DNA of 62,880 bases from an uncultured Lachnospiraceae bacterium (GTDB lineage Bacteria; Bacillota; Clostridia; Lachnospirales; Lachnospiraceae). The notes below the pieces were generated by a model. It saw only the letters and a list, made by a program, of their open reading frames with translations. It ran no database searches and was not told where the DNA came from. Below are positions 26,501 through 35,171 of this stretch, one piece after another. Made by a program: the position numbers and the translations under genes. The stretch spans positions 1 through 62,880 of the forward strand of contig CAJTQI010000014.1 of NCBI GenBank assembly GCA_910578645.1. The letters run 5' to 3'. How positions within the stretch are numbered: the stretch's first letter is position 1; each line of letters opens with the position of its first letter.

Positions 26501-27036
26501 AGATGGAGCAAAAGAAACATCCGGACAAAAAGATAGTTCCGGCGGCCATGCTGTACTATCACATAGACGACCCCATGATAGAGGATGGGGAGGGGATGAC
26601 GCCGGAACAGATTAATGCCAGATTGTTGCAGGAACTTAAGATGACCGGAATAGTCAATGAAAGCGACGAGGCTATCAGAATGCTGGACGGCGAGTTTACG
26701 GATAAGTCCGAAATTCTCCCGTTAGAGCGGAAAAAGGACGGTTCGCTTTCCTCCCGCTCCAGTGTCATAAAAGAAGAGGATATGCAGGTGGTTTCTGATT
26801 ATGTAAACCATAAGATACGACAGATTGGCACCGGGATTCTGGACGGTACTATATCGGTCAATCCTTATGAACATAACGGAAATCAGGCGTGTACTTACTG
26901 TGCCTACAAGAGCGTATGCGGGTACGACGGCAGAATCGAAGGATATGAGATGCGCAGGCTGCCGAGGCTTGCGGCGGACGAGGCGCTTATGTGTATGAGG
27001 AAGGAGACTGAAGAACGAAGGGCGGAAACGGAGTAA
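23578..27036 (+). CDS. addB: ATP-dependent nuclease/helicase subunit B
   Basis: A 1152-residue subunit of the AddAB end-processing enzyme that prepares double-strand breaks for RecA. It has an N-terminal Walker A-like 'GASGSGKSKKL' and a degenerate helicase core. The C-terminal RecB-type nuclease is marked by 'VIDYKSGTRKFDLAALYYGLQLQL'. The 4Fe-4S cysteines are visible: one in 'RYAACAYGHFLQYG' and three in 'QACTYCAYKSVCGYDG'. It ends four bases before addA, so translation is coupled. Length is typical. Confidence 0.96.
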   Translation: MSFQFYFGASGSGKSKKLHEDIIEAAQKNPQSQYLLIVPDQFTMQTQMDLVVEHPDHIIMNIDVLSFGRLTHRILEEVGYEDVPVLDDTGKSLVLRKVAQQCQGQLKVMGSHLHKIGYIHEVKSALSEFMQYGIGIEEMGVLTEYARSRGALYYKLQDLGVLYRGFLDYIHEKFITTEETLDRLRAALPKSEIIGKSVIAFDGFTGFTPIQNRVIQELMGLSKKVIMTVTVDERENPYKMDGEHKLFHLSKKTVSDFRRMGKEAGATEDKPVWCVDRIEGRLPRFVGNAELSHLEQNLFRYPAQVYEGRVESLRLYEASTPKEEIRQACIAIRKLLFGTKTGLYYRDIAVVTGDMEAYGSLVEEEFAKFGIPIYLDRTRGILRNPFAEYIRSALQIVLQDFSFESVFHYLRTGLTDFEVEDVDRLENYIRRFGIRGKKKWGSLFVYKEEDKEGEEAALASLARYNILRERLMEQMEPLLAPFHTAGEMVRSLYDFLVHNGLQQKLVCYESAFTKQGDLARAKEYGQIYALVVDLLDQIYGLLAEEEMGTKEFADILDSGLAEISVGTIPQNVDRVLVGDIERTRLKQVKVLFFLGVNDGNIPKGVSAGGIISDIDREFLRESELELAPSPRQQMYIQRLYLYLNMTKPSKMLYLSYAKVGNDGKSLRPAYLVDMLQKLYPALDIEAPEGEPVEEQLVCGADGVGLMADMLREYAGGRLDGEDRKRMYTFYHSYHGSPQYGSTVGRLTDTAFFRYHDRPLSKMVTRALYGAMLQNSVSRLERYAACAYGHFLQYGLALRERDGYTFEDVDMGNVFHGVLELFARKLAEYGYTWFDFPKEEAARMVEEAVEAYGAAYGETILYSSARNQNLLKRMARILKRTVLTLQAQLKKGAFVPEQFEMSFSMIEDLDALNIALDGEERMRLRGRIDRVDACQVEDKVYVKVIDYKSGTRKFDLAALYYGLQLQLVVYMNAAVEMEQKKHPDKKIVPAAMLYYHIDDPMIEDGEGMTPEQINARLLQELKMTGIVNESDEAIRMLDGEFTDKSEILPLERKKDGSLSSRSSVIKEEDMQVVSDYVNHKIRQIGTGILDGTISVNPYEHNGNQACTYCAYKSVCGYDGRIEGYEMRRLPRLAADEALMCMRKETEERRAETE

Positions 27037-27039
27037 AAT

Positions 27040-30000
27040 ATGGGAATTTCATTTACCGAAAAACAACAAGAAGTCATTGACGAAAGGGGGCGTAACGTGC
27101 TCGTGTCGGCGGCGGCAGGTTCCGGCAAGACGGCAGTGCTTGTGGAGCGTATCGTAAAGATGGTCAGCGACAGCGCCCGTCCGGTGGACATAGACAGGTT
27201 GTTGGTTGTGACCTTTACCAATGCGGCGGCGGCACAGATGCGGGAGAGAATCAGCAGGGCCCTTGAAGACAGGCTTGCGGCGGAGCCGGAGAATGAGCAT
27301 CTGCAAAGACAGACTACGCTTCTCCACAATGCCAAGATTACGACCATAGACAGCTTTTGCCTTTTCGTACTGCGCAACCAGTTCCATACCATCGGCCTGG
27401 ACCCTGGTTTTCGTATTGCGCAGGAGGGAGAGGACAGGCTGCTTCGCAAAGAAGTGTTGGCGGAGGTGTTGGAAAACTGTTACGGGGAAGGGAAAAAGGA
27501 ATTTTTAGACTGCATGGAATATTTCAGTGCGGGCAGCAGGGATACGGCTGTGGAGGAGATTGTGCTGAAGCTCTATGATTTCTCCATGAGCACGCCTTTT
27601 CCGGAGAAATGGCTGACAGAGCGGAAGGATGATTACCGGGTGCCGGAGGATGTGGTGTTCGAGTGCATTCCGTGGGTAGCGGCTCTTATGGAGCAGACGC
27701 GTCTTCTCTTAAAGGGATGTGTGGCGCAGCTTGACGAGGCAGTCCATATGTGTGAGGAACCGGACGGCCCTTATATGTATGGTGAGTTGCTTGAGCGTGA
27801 ACGGGAGATGGCGGAGGGGCTTCTTGCCAAATGTGGGTGCACGTGGACGCAGGAGGCGAAAAAAGCGGATTATGACGCGCTTTACACCGCTTTGGGCGGG
27901 CTGCGGTTTGACAGACTTCCCTCCAAGAAGGATGAGACGGTCTCTGTCATGAAGAGAGAGGTGGTTAAGGGAATCCGCACGGAGGTAAAGGAGCAGCTTG
28001 GCGAGATACAGAAGAAATTTTTCTTCCAAAATAAAGAGCAGGTTCTTAGACAGATGGAAACCTGTGAGGCGGCGGTGGAGGCACTGGTGGATTTGACCCT
28101 TGCCTTCAAGGAAGCTTTCGATGAAAAAAAGCGGGATAAGAATATTCTGGACTTCGATGATATAGAGCATTGTGCCTTATCAATCCTTGTAAAAACAGAT
28201 GAAAAAGGAAACTGTGTGCCCACCGAGACGGCGTTGGAATACCGCAGTTATTTTCATGAGATAATGATAGACGAATACCAGGATAGCAATCTGGTGCAGG
28301 AATATATTCTGTCCTGCATTTCCGGTGAGGATGAAGGCAGATATAACCGTTTCATGGTGGGTGACGTGAAACAAAGCATCTATAAATTCCGTCTGGCAAG
28401 ACCGGAACTATTTCTGGAAAAGTATGAAACTTACGGACAGACGGGCAGTGTGGAAGAGTCTGCCCGTGACGGAAAAGTGTGCAAAGCAGATAATGCGGAT
28501 AAAGGGGATGGAGGAAAAGAGGAAACCGGACAAGACAGGGAGCAAATCCGGGCAAAAAAGATTGACCTGCACCAGAATTTCCGAAGCCGCAGGGAAGTGT
28601 TAAACAGCACAAATATGGTTTTTTGCCAGATGATGGGAAAGGACGTGGGCGGTATCGTCTATGATGATTTGGCGGCACTGCATCCGGGGGCGGCATATCC
28701 TGAGCAGATATGGCAGGCAGGGGAGACAGCGACGGAGGAAAATGCTTTCCGGGCGGAGAATCCTAATCTGACGGAACTACTTTTGTTTAGCATGGAAGAT
28801 AATCCGGAGGAGCTTTCCGCCAAAGAACAGGAAGCTTACGGCGTGGCGGCGAAGATTAAGGAGTTGATGCGGGAATTTCAGGTGACAGACCAGGGAAAAA
28901 GCGTTTTCAGGCGGCTTTCCTACAGGGATATTGTCATACTGCTTCGTACCACTTCCGGTTGGGATGATGTGTTCAAGCGGGTGTTGGAGGAGGAGGGCAT
29001 TCCTGTGCATATGACCTCACGGACCGGATACTTTGCGGCCGGTGAGATACAGGAGCTCTTGCACTTTCTGCGGGTGTTGGATAATCCCTTACAGGATATT
29101 CCCCTTTATGGTGTGATGCATTCTTATCTTGGAGACTTTGAGGAGGAGGAAATCGCATGCATCAGGGCCGCGTATCCGAAGAAAAAATACTTATACGATG
29201 CCGTTAAAGCGTGCGTAGAGGATTTCGGAAGCGCGGGAGAAGAAGATGCGGTCATGGAAGCGCAGGAGGCTTCCATGGAAGAAGTGGTGACACAAGAACT
29301 GGCGGACAAGATTCAGCGGTTTTTGGAGCGTCTTGGCCATTACCGTAGTCTGGCGGCCTATCTTTCCGTGCAGGAGCTGCTACAGACGATTCTCAGGGAG
29401 ACGGATTATCTACATTATGTGGCGGTGAAACCGGAGGGCAATAAACGCCGTGCCAATGTGGAAATGCTTCTGGTGAAAGCGGCGGACTATGAGAAAACCA
29501 GCTATTTCGGCTTGTATCATTTTCTGCGCTATATGGAGCAACTTGAAAAATATGAGGTGGATTACGGCGAGGCAGGGCTGCAGGATGAGAATGCGGATGT
29601 GGTGCGCATTATGAGTATCCATAAAAGCAAAGGACTGGAATTTCCGGTCTGTTTCGTGTCGGGACTGGCCAAGGGATTCCAGATGCGGGATATAAACAGT
29701 CATCTTGTGTTGGATATCGATGCGGGGATTGGTGTAGATTATGTAAACCATGTGGCAAGGGTGCGGGGGAGAAACCTGCGCCGGAATGTGATTGCCGGAA
29801 AAATGAAGGTGGACAATCTGGCGGAAGAGATGCGTATTCTTTATGTGGCCATGACAAGGGCGAAGGAAAAACTGATTCTTACGGGAACGGTGAAGGCACC
29901 GGAGAAGGTGGCAGCGTCTCTTTTGCCTCTTCGCAAAAGGAAAGAAACGCTTCTTCCTTATGATGTGCTTGTGGGGAAGGGAAGCTTTCTGGAGCTTTTG

Positions 30001-30957
30001 CTTGCGGCGCTTGTGCGCAACAAGTGCATGGATGGATTCTGCCGGGAATACGGCATAGAGCCTCAGACGGACAATCCGCTTTATGGGCAGGATATGAGTA
30101 TCCGGGTATCATTGACCGGATGGGGTGACAGAGTGGAGGAGAAAATAGAAGATGCGGTGCGCATGGAAGATGCGAAGCGCAGACTGCTCTTGTCCGATGG
30201 TGCAAAGGATGTGGACTTGGCGTTGATGGCGCATATGTCCGAGCAATTTGGCTATGTGTATCCTTACAGGAACTTGCGCAATCTATACACGAAGACCACT
30301 GTGTCGGAATTAAAAATGGCAGGCATGAAGGAAGAGACGGATTTTTCCTTCCGGTTATATGAAGAAGAGACTGTTGTACCGTATCTGCCCGGATTTCTGG
30401 ATAAGGAGGAGCGCGTCAGCGGTTCCATGCGAGGCAGCGCTTTCCATAAAGTGATGGAACTATTCGACTTTACAAAATTGACCAAAGAAGTCACTAAAGA
30501 TAAGAAGAAGGCGGAAAAGCTGCTTAAAGAGCAGATTTCGCAGATGCGCCTGGAGGGCAGGCTGACGGAAGGATACTATGAGGTGATTTCGACTCCTAAG
30601 ATTGTGGCGTTTCTGACGAGCAGTGTGGCGGCAAGAATGGGAGAGGCGGCGCGGGCAGGAAAACTTTACAAAGAGCAGCCTTTCGTGATGGGACTTGAGG
30701 CGAATCTTTTAAACGATGAGTTTCCGCGGGAAGAAACCGTGCTCATTCAAGGTATCATCGACGTTTTCTTTGAAGAGGACGGCAGGTATGTGCTGCTTGA
30801 CTATAAGACAGACGCGGTGTATACGGCGGAGGAATTGGTGAAACGCTATCATGTACAGTTGGACTATTATACACAGGCTCTGGAACAGTCTTCCGGCTAT
30901 CGGGATACCGAGCGTATTCTGTATTCTTTTAAGCTGGGCGAGGAGATTCACTTATGA
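27040..30957 (+). CDS. addA: ATP-dependent helicase/nuclease subunit A
   Basis: A 1305-residue UvrD-like helicase with a C-terminal nuclease. Walker A is 'VSAAAGSGKTAVLVERI', motif II 'MIDEYQDSNLVQE', and motif VI region 'RILYVAMTRAKEKLIL'. The nuclease part has 'GSAFHKVMELFDF' and 'GRYVLLDYKTDAVYT'. A charged insertion of about 40 residues (about 470-510, rich in Lys, Gly and Asp) lies between motif III ('GDVKQSIYKFR') and 'KIDLHQNFRSR', making it longer than many AddA. It forms the complex with the AddB encoded immediately upstream. The start ATG 27040 lies four bases after the addB stop. Confidence 0.96.
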   Translation: MGISFTEKQQEVIDERGRNVLVSAAAGSGKTAVLVERIVKMVSDSARPVDIDRLLVVTFTNAAAAQMRERISRALEDRLAAEPENEHLQRQTTLLHNAKITTIDSFCLFVLRNQFHTIGLDPGFRIAQEGEDRLLRKEVLAEVLENCYGEGKKEFLDCMEYFSAGSRDTAVEEIVLKLYDFSMSTPFPEKWLTERKDDYRVPEDVVFECIPWVAALMEQTRLLLKGCVAQLDEAVHMCEEPDGPYMYGELLEREREMAEGLLAKCGCTWTQEAKKADYDALYTALGGLRFDRLPSKKDETVSVMKREVVKGIRTEVKEQLGEIQKKFFFQNKEQVLRQMETCEAAVEALVDLTLAFKEAFDEKKRDKNILDFDDIEHCALSILVKTDEKGNCVPTETALEYRSYFHEIMIDEYQDSNLVQEYILSCISGEDEGRYNRFMVGDVKQSIYKFRLARPELFLEKYETYGQTGSVEESARDGKVCKADNADKGDGGKEETGQDREQIRAKKIDLHQNFRSRREVLNSTNMVFCQMMGKDVGGIVYDDLAALHPGAAYPEQIWQAGETATEENAFRAENPNLTELLLFSMEDNPEELSAKEQEAYGVAAKIKELMREFQVTDQGKSVFRRLSYRDIVILLRTTSGWDDVFKRVLEEEGIPVHMTSRTGYFAAGEIQELLHFLRVLDNPLQDIPLYGVMHSYLGDFEEEEIACIRAAYPKKKYLYDAVKACVEDFGSAGEEDAVMEAQEASMEEVVTQELADKIQRFLERLGHYRSLAAYLSVQELLQTILRETDYLHYVAVKPEGNKRRANVEMLLVKAADYEKTSYFGLYHFLRYMEQLEKYEVDYGEAGLQDENADVVRIMSIHKSKGLEFPVCFVSGLAKGFQMRDINSHLVLDIDAGIGVDYVNHVARVRGRNLRRNVIAGKMKVDNLAEEMRILYVAMTRAKEKLILTGTVKAPEKVAASLLPLRKRKETLLPYDVLVGKGSFLELLLAALVRNKCMDGFCREYGIEPQTDNPLYGQDMSIRVSLTGWGDRVEEKIEDAVRMEDAKRRLLLSDGAKDVDLALMAHMSEQFGYVYPYRNLRNLYTKTTVSELKMAGMKEETDFSFRLYEEETVVPYLPGFLDKEERVSGSMRGSAFHKVMELFDFTKLTKEVTKDKKKAEKLLKEQISQMRLEGRLTEGYYEVISTPKIVAFLTSSVAARMGEAARAGKLYKEQPFVMGLEANLLNDEFPREETVLIQGIIDVFFEEDGRYVLLDYKTDAVYTAEELVKRYHVQLDYYTQALEQSSGYRDTERILYSFKLGEEIHL

Positions 30958-31038
30958 CAGGAAGAAAGCATTGCATGATTCTGTTTTCGGGAGTATAGTC
31001 TATATAGCGATTATAAAAGTATCAGAAGGTAGATGCAT

Positions 31039-32388
31039 ATGAGTATTATATATAAAAACAGGCGCCTTTCTTCCTCTCGCGTCATATTGTTAGGCTTTTT
31101 TGGAGTGATTGTCTTAGGAACGCTTCTGCTAATGCTGCCCTGTTCCAGGGCAGGAGCCGGTGGCGCGCCTTTTCTGGATGCACTTTTTACGGCCACCTCA
31201 GCCACTTGTGTGACGGGGCTGATTACGAATGATACGGCCACCTATTGGTCTGTGTTTGGGCAGGCTGTTATTCTGTGCCTGATACAGATTGGCGGTCTTG
31301 GCGTGATTACGATAGCAATCTTTATTACAAAGCTGTCGGGACGCAAGATTGGACTGATGCAAAGAAGCATTATGCAGGAGTCCATTGCTGCGCCGCAGAT
31401 GGGTGGTATTGTGCGGATGACAGGATTTATCCTTAAGACAGTGGTTGTCATTGAAATCATAGGTGCAGTGGCGTTTCTGCCTGCCATGGTGCCCGAATTT
31501 GGTTTGTTAAAAGGAGTCTGGTATGCAGTGTTTCATTCCATCTCTTCTTTCTGTAATGCGGGATTTGACTTGATGGGCATAAAGGCACAGTATTCTTCTC
31601 TGACTTCTTACACAGGGAACGTGCTTGTAAACGTGGTGGTGATGGCGCTGATTGTGGTGGGAGGCATCGGTTTTTTGACTTGGGATGACGTGAAGCGCAA
31701 TCGGCTTCATTTGCGTCGTTACCGTATGCAGAGTAAGGTTGTTTTGGTGGTGACATGCGGCCTGATTGTGTTGCCTGCGCTCTATTTTTATTGCAGGGAA
31801 TTTTCCATGCCGGCATGGGAGGGCATGACAATGGGAGAACGTGTGTTGGCATCCTTTTTCCAGTCGGTAACGACCCGTACGGCAGGATATAATACGGTGG
31901 ATTTGGCGCGGCTTACGGAACCCGGCCAGATGATTATGATATTACTTATGCTGATTGGCGGCGCGCCCGGTTCTACGGCGGGCGGTATGAAAGTGACTAC
32001 CTTCGCGGTGCTCTTTGCGACGGCGATTGCGGTCTTTAAGCGCAGGCCGAATGCACATATATTCGGGAGGCGGATTCCCAATGACACGGCTCACTATGCG
32101 GCTACGGTTCTGACATTGTACTTGTGTATGTTTTTCGTGGGCGGCGTTTTTATTAGTTGTGCTGAGAATATGGCGATTATGCCTGCATTGTTCGAGGCAG
32201 CGTCCGCCATTGCGACCGTGGGAGTTACCCTGGGCATTACGCCGGAGCTTTGCGCGGCGTCTAAGGTAGTCTTAATTATTCTGATGTTCTTCGGACGGGT
32301 GGGCGGCATGACGATTGTGTATGCGGCGCTTTCCGCGAAACACCCCTATGTTTCGGAATTTCCCCAGGAGAAGATTATGGTTGGGTAA
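31039..32388 (+). CDS. ktrB: Potassium uptake channel subunit KtrB/TrkH
   Basis: Integral membrane protein of about 449 residues with four pore repeats. The selectivity-filter strands are visible as 'TSATCVTGL', 'FCNAGFDLMG', 'TTRTAGYNTVDL' and 'IATVGVTLG'. It would pair with the KtrA ring encoded at 33503. AGAAGG suits the ATG at 31039 better than the one at 31033. Unusually, ktrA is not adjacent: 1.1 kb of hairpin repeats and an MNT/HEPN pair lie between. The first filter's Cys in place of the usual Thr/Gly neighbours (SATCVTGL) is common in Ktr proteins. Confidence 0.93.
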   Translation: MSIIYKNRRLSSSRVILLGFFGVIVLGTLLLMLPCSRAGAGGAPFLDALFTATSATCVTGLITNDTATYWSVFGQAVILCLIQIGGLGVITIAIFITKLSGRKIGLMQRSIMQESIAAPQMGGIVRMTGFILKTVVVIEIIGAVAFLPAMVPEFGLLKGVWYAVFHSISSFCNAGFDLMGIKAQYSSLTSYTGNVLVNVVVMALIVVGGIGFLTWDDVKRNRLHLRRYRMQSKVVLVVTCGLIVLPALYFYCREFSMPAWEGMTMGERVLASFFQSVTTRTAGYNTVDLARLTEPGQMIMILLMLIGGAPGSTAGGMKVTTFAVLFATAIAVFKRRPNAHIFGRRIPNDTAHYAATVLTLYLCMFFVGGVFISCAENMAIMPALFEAASAIATVGVTLGITPELCAASKVVLIILMFFGRVGGMTIVYAALSAKHPYVSEFPQEKIMVG

Positions 32389-32398
32389 ATGAACATTA

Positions 32399-32576
32399 AG
32401 TAACTCTAGGGCAGCAAAATACGCAGCCTAAGGGTTACTAAATGTTCAGAAGAAAGGAAGACAGTGGGAGGACAGTCAGGCAGCAAAGGACGCAGCCTAA
32501 GAGATACTAAATGTTTTAGCCTAAGAGTTACATAATGTTCTGAAGAGGGGAAGACAGTGGAAAGAAGATAGGGCAG
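32399..32576 (+). repeat. Degenerate tandem hairpin repeats
   Basis: GGCAGCAAA and ACGCAGCCTAAG followed by TACTAAATGTT occur twice with a period of about 69 bp (from 32409 and 32478). A third partial copy (CCTAAGAGTTACATAATGTT) starts at 32520. The GAAGACAGTGG segment is repeated at 32457 and 32551. The first unit folds as AGTAACTCTAGG / CCTAAGGGTTACT. This is the same CCTAAG family as the hairpins at 16176 and 21621. It separates ktrB from the MNT gene. Confidence 0.65.
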
Positions 32577-32579
32577 CGG

Positions 32580-32963
32580 ATGGGGAGCAGTATGGGGCAG
32601 GAGAATGTCAGGATATACCGGGAAAATTATGAGGCTTTACCGAGACGGTTTGTCAGCAAAATTGAGCATGACTTGCAGTATATTTTAGATGCAGGGATTC
32701 CGGGCTTAGAGAAGGTTTTTCTATTTGGAAGCTGTGCGAGGGGAAAAGTGCGCAGCACGAGCGATGTGGATTTGCTCATATTGACAAGAGAACAGATACA
32801 AGACAGGATGTTGGCGGCAGACATAAGGTGGACTCTGGATGAGCCTATAGAAGGAATCCGGACAGACGTTGTTTATATGAATAAAGATTCTATCAAGGAT
32901 AAATCAGCATTTAAGGACGCTGTCAATGAGAGTAAGAAGATGATTTTGGAAGTAGAAGATTGA
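32580..32963 (+). CDS. MNT-type nucleotidyltransferase domain protein
   Basis: A protein of about 127 residues with the minimal nucleotidyltransferase core: 'VFLFGSCARGKVRSTSDVDLLIL', that is GS-x10-DxD with the two metal-binding Asp, and a third acidic position in 'GIRTDVVYM'. Such proteins are the antitoxin-like partner of HEPN proteins and can nucleotidylate them. A HEPN gene follows 64 bases later. The start may be ATG 32580 or 32592; neither has a strong ribosome site. Family assignment is firm; whether the pair is a toxin-antitoxin system is inference. Confidence 0.88.
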   Translation: MGSSMGQENVRIYRENYEALPRRFVSKIEHDLQYILDAGIPGLEKVFLFGSCARGKVRSTSDVDLLILTREQIQDRMLAADIRWTLDEPIEGIRTDVVYMNKDSIKDKSAFKDAVNESKKMILEVED

Positions 32964-33027
32964 GAAAATAAGTCTGAAAGCTATTTTTTTTATCCGTGAG
33001 TTTGTGTCGTCAGTATGGAGGGATGAT

Positions 33028-33423
33028 GTGATAAATAACACATATTTTGCAATCGCAGAAAATGATTTGGAATATTTGGAATCTGTTTTAAAGACAGGAA
33101 GTACTTTTTATAATCAGCTTGCAGTACAGTGTCAGCAGGTTGCAGAGAAGTTTTTGAAAGGCTATTTGGATGCGAACCTGGCCGAGAGGGATATATCTGA
33201 TATATTGCGGAAACATAACTTAAAAAAAATGGCGTCTGTCTTAAATGAAGAAGAACCAGGACTGGAGTTGGATACGATTGGGCTGGCATACCTGACAGAT
33301 TTTTATTTTGATGCCAGATATCCGGGTGACGACTTTTTCACCGTTACGAAAGCGGAATTTGAAAAATGCCTGGAGATTATGTACGATACGGTACATAAGC
33401 TTCAAGGTATCGGTAAGAGATAG
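33028..33423 (+). CDS. HEPN-domain protein
   Basis: A helical protein of about 131 residues starting at GTG 33028, which has GGAGGG five bases upstream; the longer frame from GTG 33004 lacks one. HEPN features: 'NDLEYLESVLKTGSTFYNQLAVQCQQVAEKFLKGYLDAN' (the QQxAEKxLK helix), 'ILRKHNLKKMASVL' and 'YLTDFYFDARYPGDDFF'. The family includes RNases neutralised by MNT partners, and the MNT gene lies immediately upstream. I see no clear R-x4-H RNase motif, so it may be a non-catalytic HEPN. Confidence 0.85.
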   Translation: MINNTYFAIAENDLEYLESVLKTGSTFYNQLAVQCQQVAEKFLKGYLDANLAERDISDILRKHNLKKMASVLNEEEPGLELDTIGLAYLTDFYFDARYPGDDFFTVTKAEFEKCLEIMYDTVHKLQGIGKR

Positions 33424-33502
33424 GGGCGCGCTCCATTGGCGCAAAGCGTCCTTGCGGGAATAAAAAAATTATGAAACAAAGAGCACAGAAATGGGGGAGA
33501 AC

Positions 33503-34150
33503 ATGAAATCAATTTTATTGGTAGGGTTAGGGCGTTTCGGACGGCATATTGCGGAGAAATTGTTTGATTTGAATCATCAGGTTATGGCGGTGGACCAGAA
33601 GGAAGAGCGGGTGGATTCGATACTGCCTTTCGTAACCAACGCACAGATAGGCGACAGTACCAATCCGGATTTCCTGGTATCCCTGGGCATCCGGAATTTT
33701 GACCTTTGTATCGTTGCTATTGGGGATAATTTCCAAAGTTCCTTGGAGACCACTTCGCTCTTGAAAGAGTTAGGGGCAAAAGAGGTAGTGTCCAGGGCTG
33801 CCAGCGATGTGCACGCCAAGTTCCTGTTGAAAAACGGGGCAGATGATATTGTTTATCCGGAGAGACAGCTTGCAACCTGGACGGCCATCCGGTACAGTGC
33901 CGAGCATATCTTTGACTATATAGAGTTAGACCATGAACATGCAATCTTCGAAGTGCAGGTTCCCACGGATTGGGCAGGCAAGACGGTGGGTGAACTGGAT
34001 GTCCGTAAACGGTATAATATCAATATTATGGCGGTCAAGGAAGACGGCATTTTAGACTTGGCAATTTCGCCGGAGACGAGCATCACCGAAAAGAAAACGA
34101 TGCTTGTGCTTGGAACCATAAAGCAGATACAGAAGGTGTTCCATATTTAG
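33503..34150 (+). CDS. ktrA: Potassium uptake regulatory subunit KtrA
   Basis: A 215-residue RCK protein forming the octameric nucleotide-gated ring of the Ktr channel. The N-terminal Rossmann fold 'SILLVGLGRFGRHIAEKLFDLNHQVMAVDQ' binds ATP/ADP or NAD; 'DSTNPDFLVSLGI' follows. The C-terminal RCK_C domain spans roughly residues 135-215 and in this family often binds cyclic di-AMP. GGGGGA sits correctly for ATG 33503; ATG 33491 lies inside that site's upstream side. Separated from its partner ktrB by the MNT/HEPN pair. Confidence 0.93.
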   Translation: MKSILLVGLGRFGRHIAEKLFDLNHQVMAVDQKEERVDSILPFVTNAQIGDSTNPDFLVSLGIRNFDLCIVAIGDNFQSSLETTSLLKELGAKEVVSRAASDVHAKFLLKNGADDIVYPERQLATWTAIRYSAEHIFDYIELDHEHAIFEVQVPTDWAGKTVGELDVRKRYNINIMAVKEDGILDLAISPETSITEKKTMLVLGTIKQIQKVFHI

Positions 34151-34265
34151 TATAGCGAATATGAAGTGACATGTGGAATCATTATGTTGCGTCAATGTAT
34201 CAGAAACTTTATTTTTTGTTGTATTGGCTTTTATAGCATGTAATGTATTTCGGGAGGAAAAATTC

Positions 34266-35171
34266 TTGGATTATAGATATGAGTGCAGGAATGCATTGGA
34301 GTTTTGTAAATCGCTTCCTTCTAATTCGGTAAAATTGATAATCACATCACCTCCTTATAATGTTGGAAAGGAATACGAAACAAAAAGCGGTATCGAGGAA
34401 TATATAGCAAATTTATTACCTATGCTGACGGAATTTGAGCGTATTCTTACAGATGATGGGAGTTTGTGTTGGCAGACGGGAAATTTTGTGGAGAACGGTG
34501 AAGTATATCCGCTAGATATATTTTTTTATCCATACTTTAAAAATCTTGGCCTGCATTTACGCAATAGAATTATCTGGCATTTTGGGCATGGTCTGCATTG
34601 TTCAAAAAGATTTAGCGGAAGATATGAGACGATTCTCTGGTTTACGAAATCAGACGAGTATACATTTAATCTGGATGATGTACGCATTCCCTCCAAATAT
34701 CCTGGGAAGAGGTATTTTAAAGGAGAGAAAAAAGGGCAAATCAGTGGAAATCCTAAAGGGAAAAATCCCGAGGATGTGTGGGAAATAACGTTAGAACGTC
34801 TAATTGATGATTGGGATGCACAAGTCTGGGAAATACCCAATGTTAAAAATAACCACCCTGAGAAAGTTGGACATCCGTGTCAATTTCCGGTGGAATTGGC
34901 TGAAAGATGTGTTTTGGCTCTCACAAATGAAAACGATATTGTTTACGACCCCTTTTCCGGCGTGGCGTCTTCCCTGATAGCAGCCTTGAAAAATAATCGT
35001 CGGGCATATGGCACGGAATTGGAGCAGGCTTATGTTGATATTGGTATGGGAAGGATAGAGAAGCTTTTTCAGGGGACATTGCAGACCCGGCCTATTTACC
35101 AGAAAATATGGGTTCCGAAACCAACCGACAAAGTGGCTCAGATGCCGGAGGAATGGAGAAAGATAGAGTGA
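34266..35171 (+). CDS. DNA methyltransferase of a type II R-M system (probable N4-cytosine)
   Basis: A 301-residue beta-class methyltransferase: catalytic motif IV 'IITSPPYNVGKEYETK' near residue 30 precedes the AdoMet motif I 'DIVYDPFSGVASSLIAA' near residue 225. SPPY rather than DPPY is usual for N4-cytosine enzymes, though not decisive. I start at TTG 34266, eight bases after GGGAGG. The open frame runs back to GTG 34173, but the extra residues are hydrophobic and family-unlike. The stop overlaps the start of the restriction gene as GTGA. It should protect the host against the linked endonuclease. Confidence 0.88.
   Translation: MDYRYECRNALEFCKSLPSNSVKLIITSPPYNVGKEYETKSGIEEYIANLLPMLTEFERILTDDGSLCWQTGNFVENGEVYPLDIFFYPYFKNLGLHLRNRIIWHFGHGLHCSKRFSGRYETILWFTKSDEYTFNLDDVRIPSKYPGKRYFKGEKKGQISGNPKGKNPEDVWEITLERLIDDWDAQVWEIPNVKNNHPEKVGHPCQFPVELAERCVLALTNENDIVYDPFSGVASSLIAALKNNRRAYGTELEQAYVDIGMGRIEKLFQGTLQTRPIYQKIWVPKPTDKVAQMPEEWRKIE

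Noticed and set aside
32389..32579. CRISPR array
   Set aside because: The repeats are few, degenerate, unevenly spaced and form hairpins; no cas genes are present.
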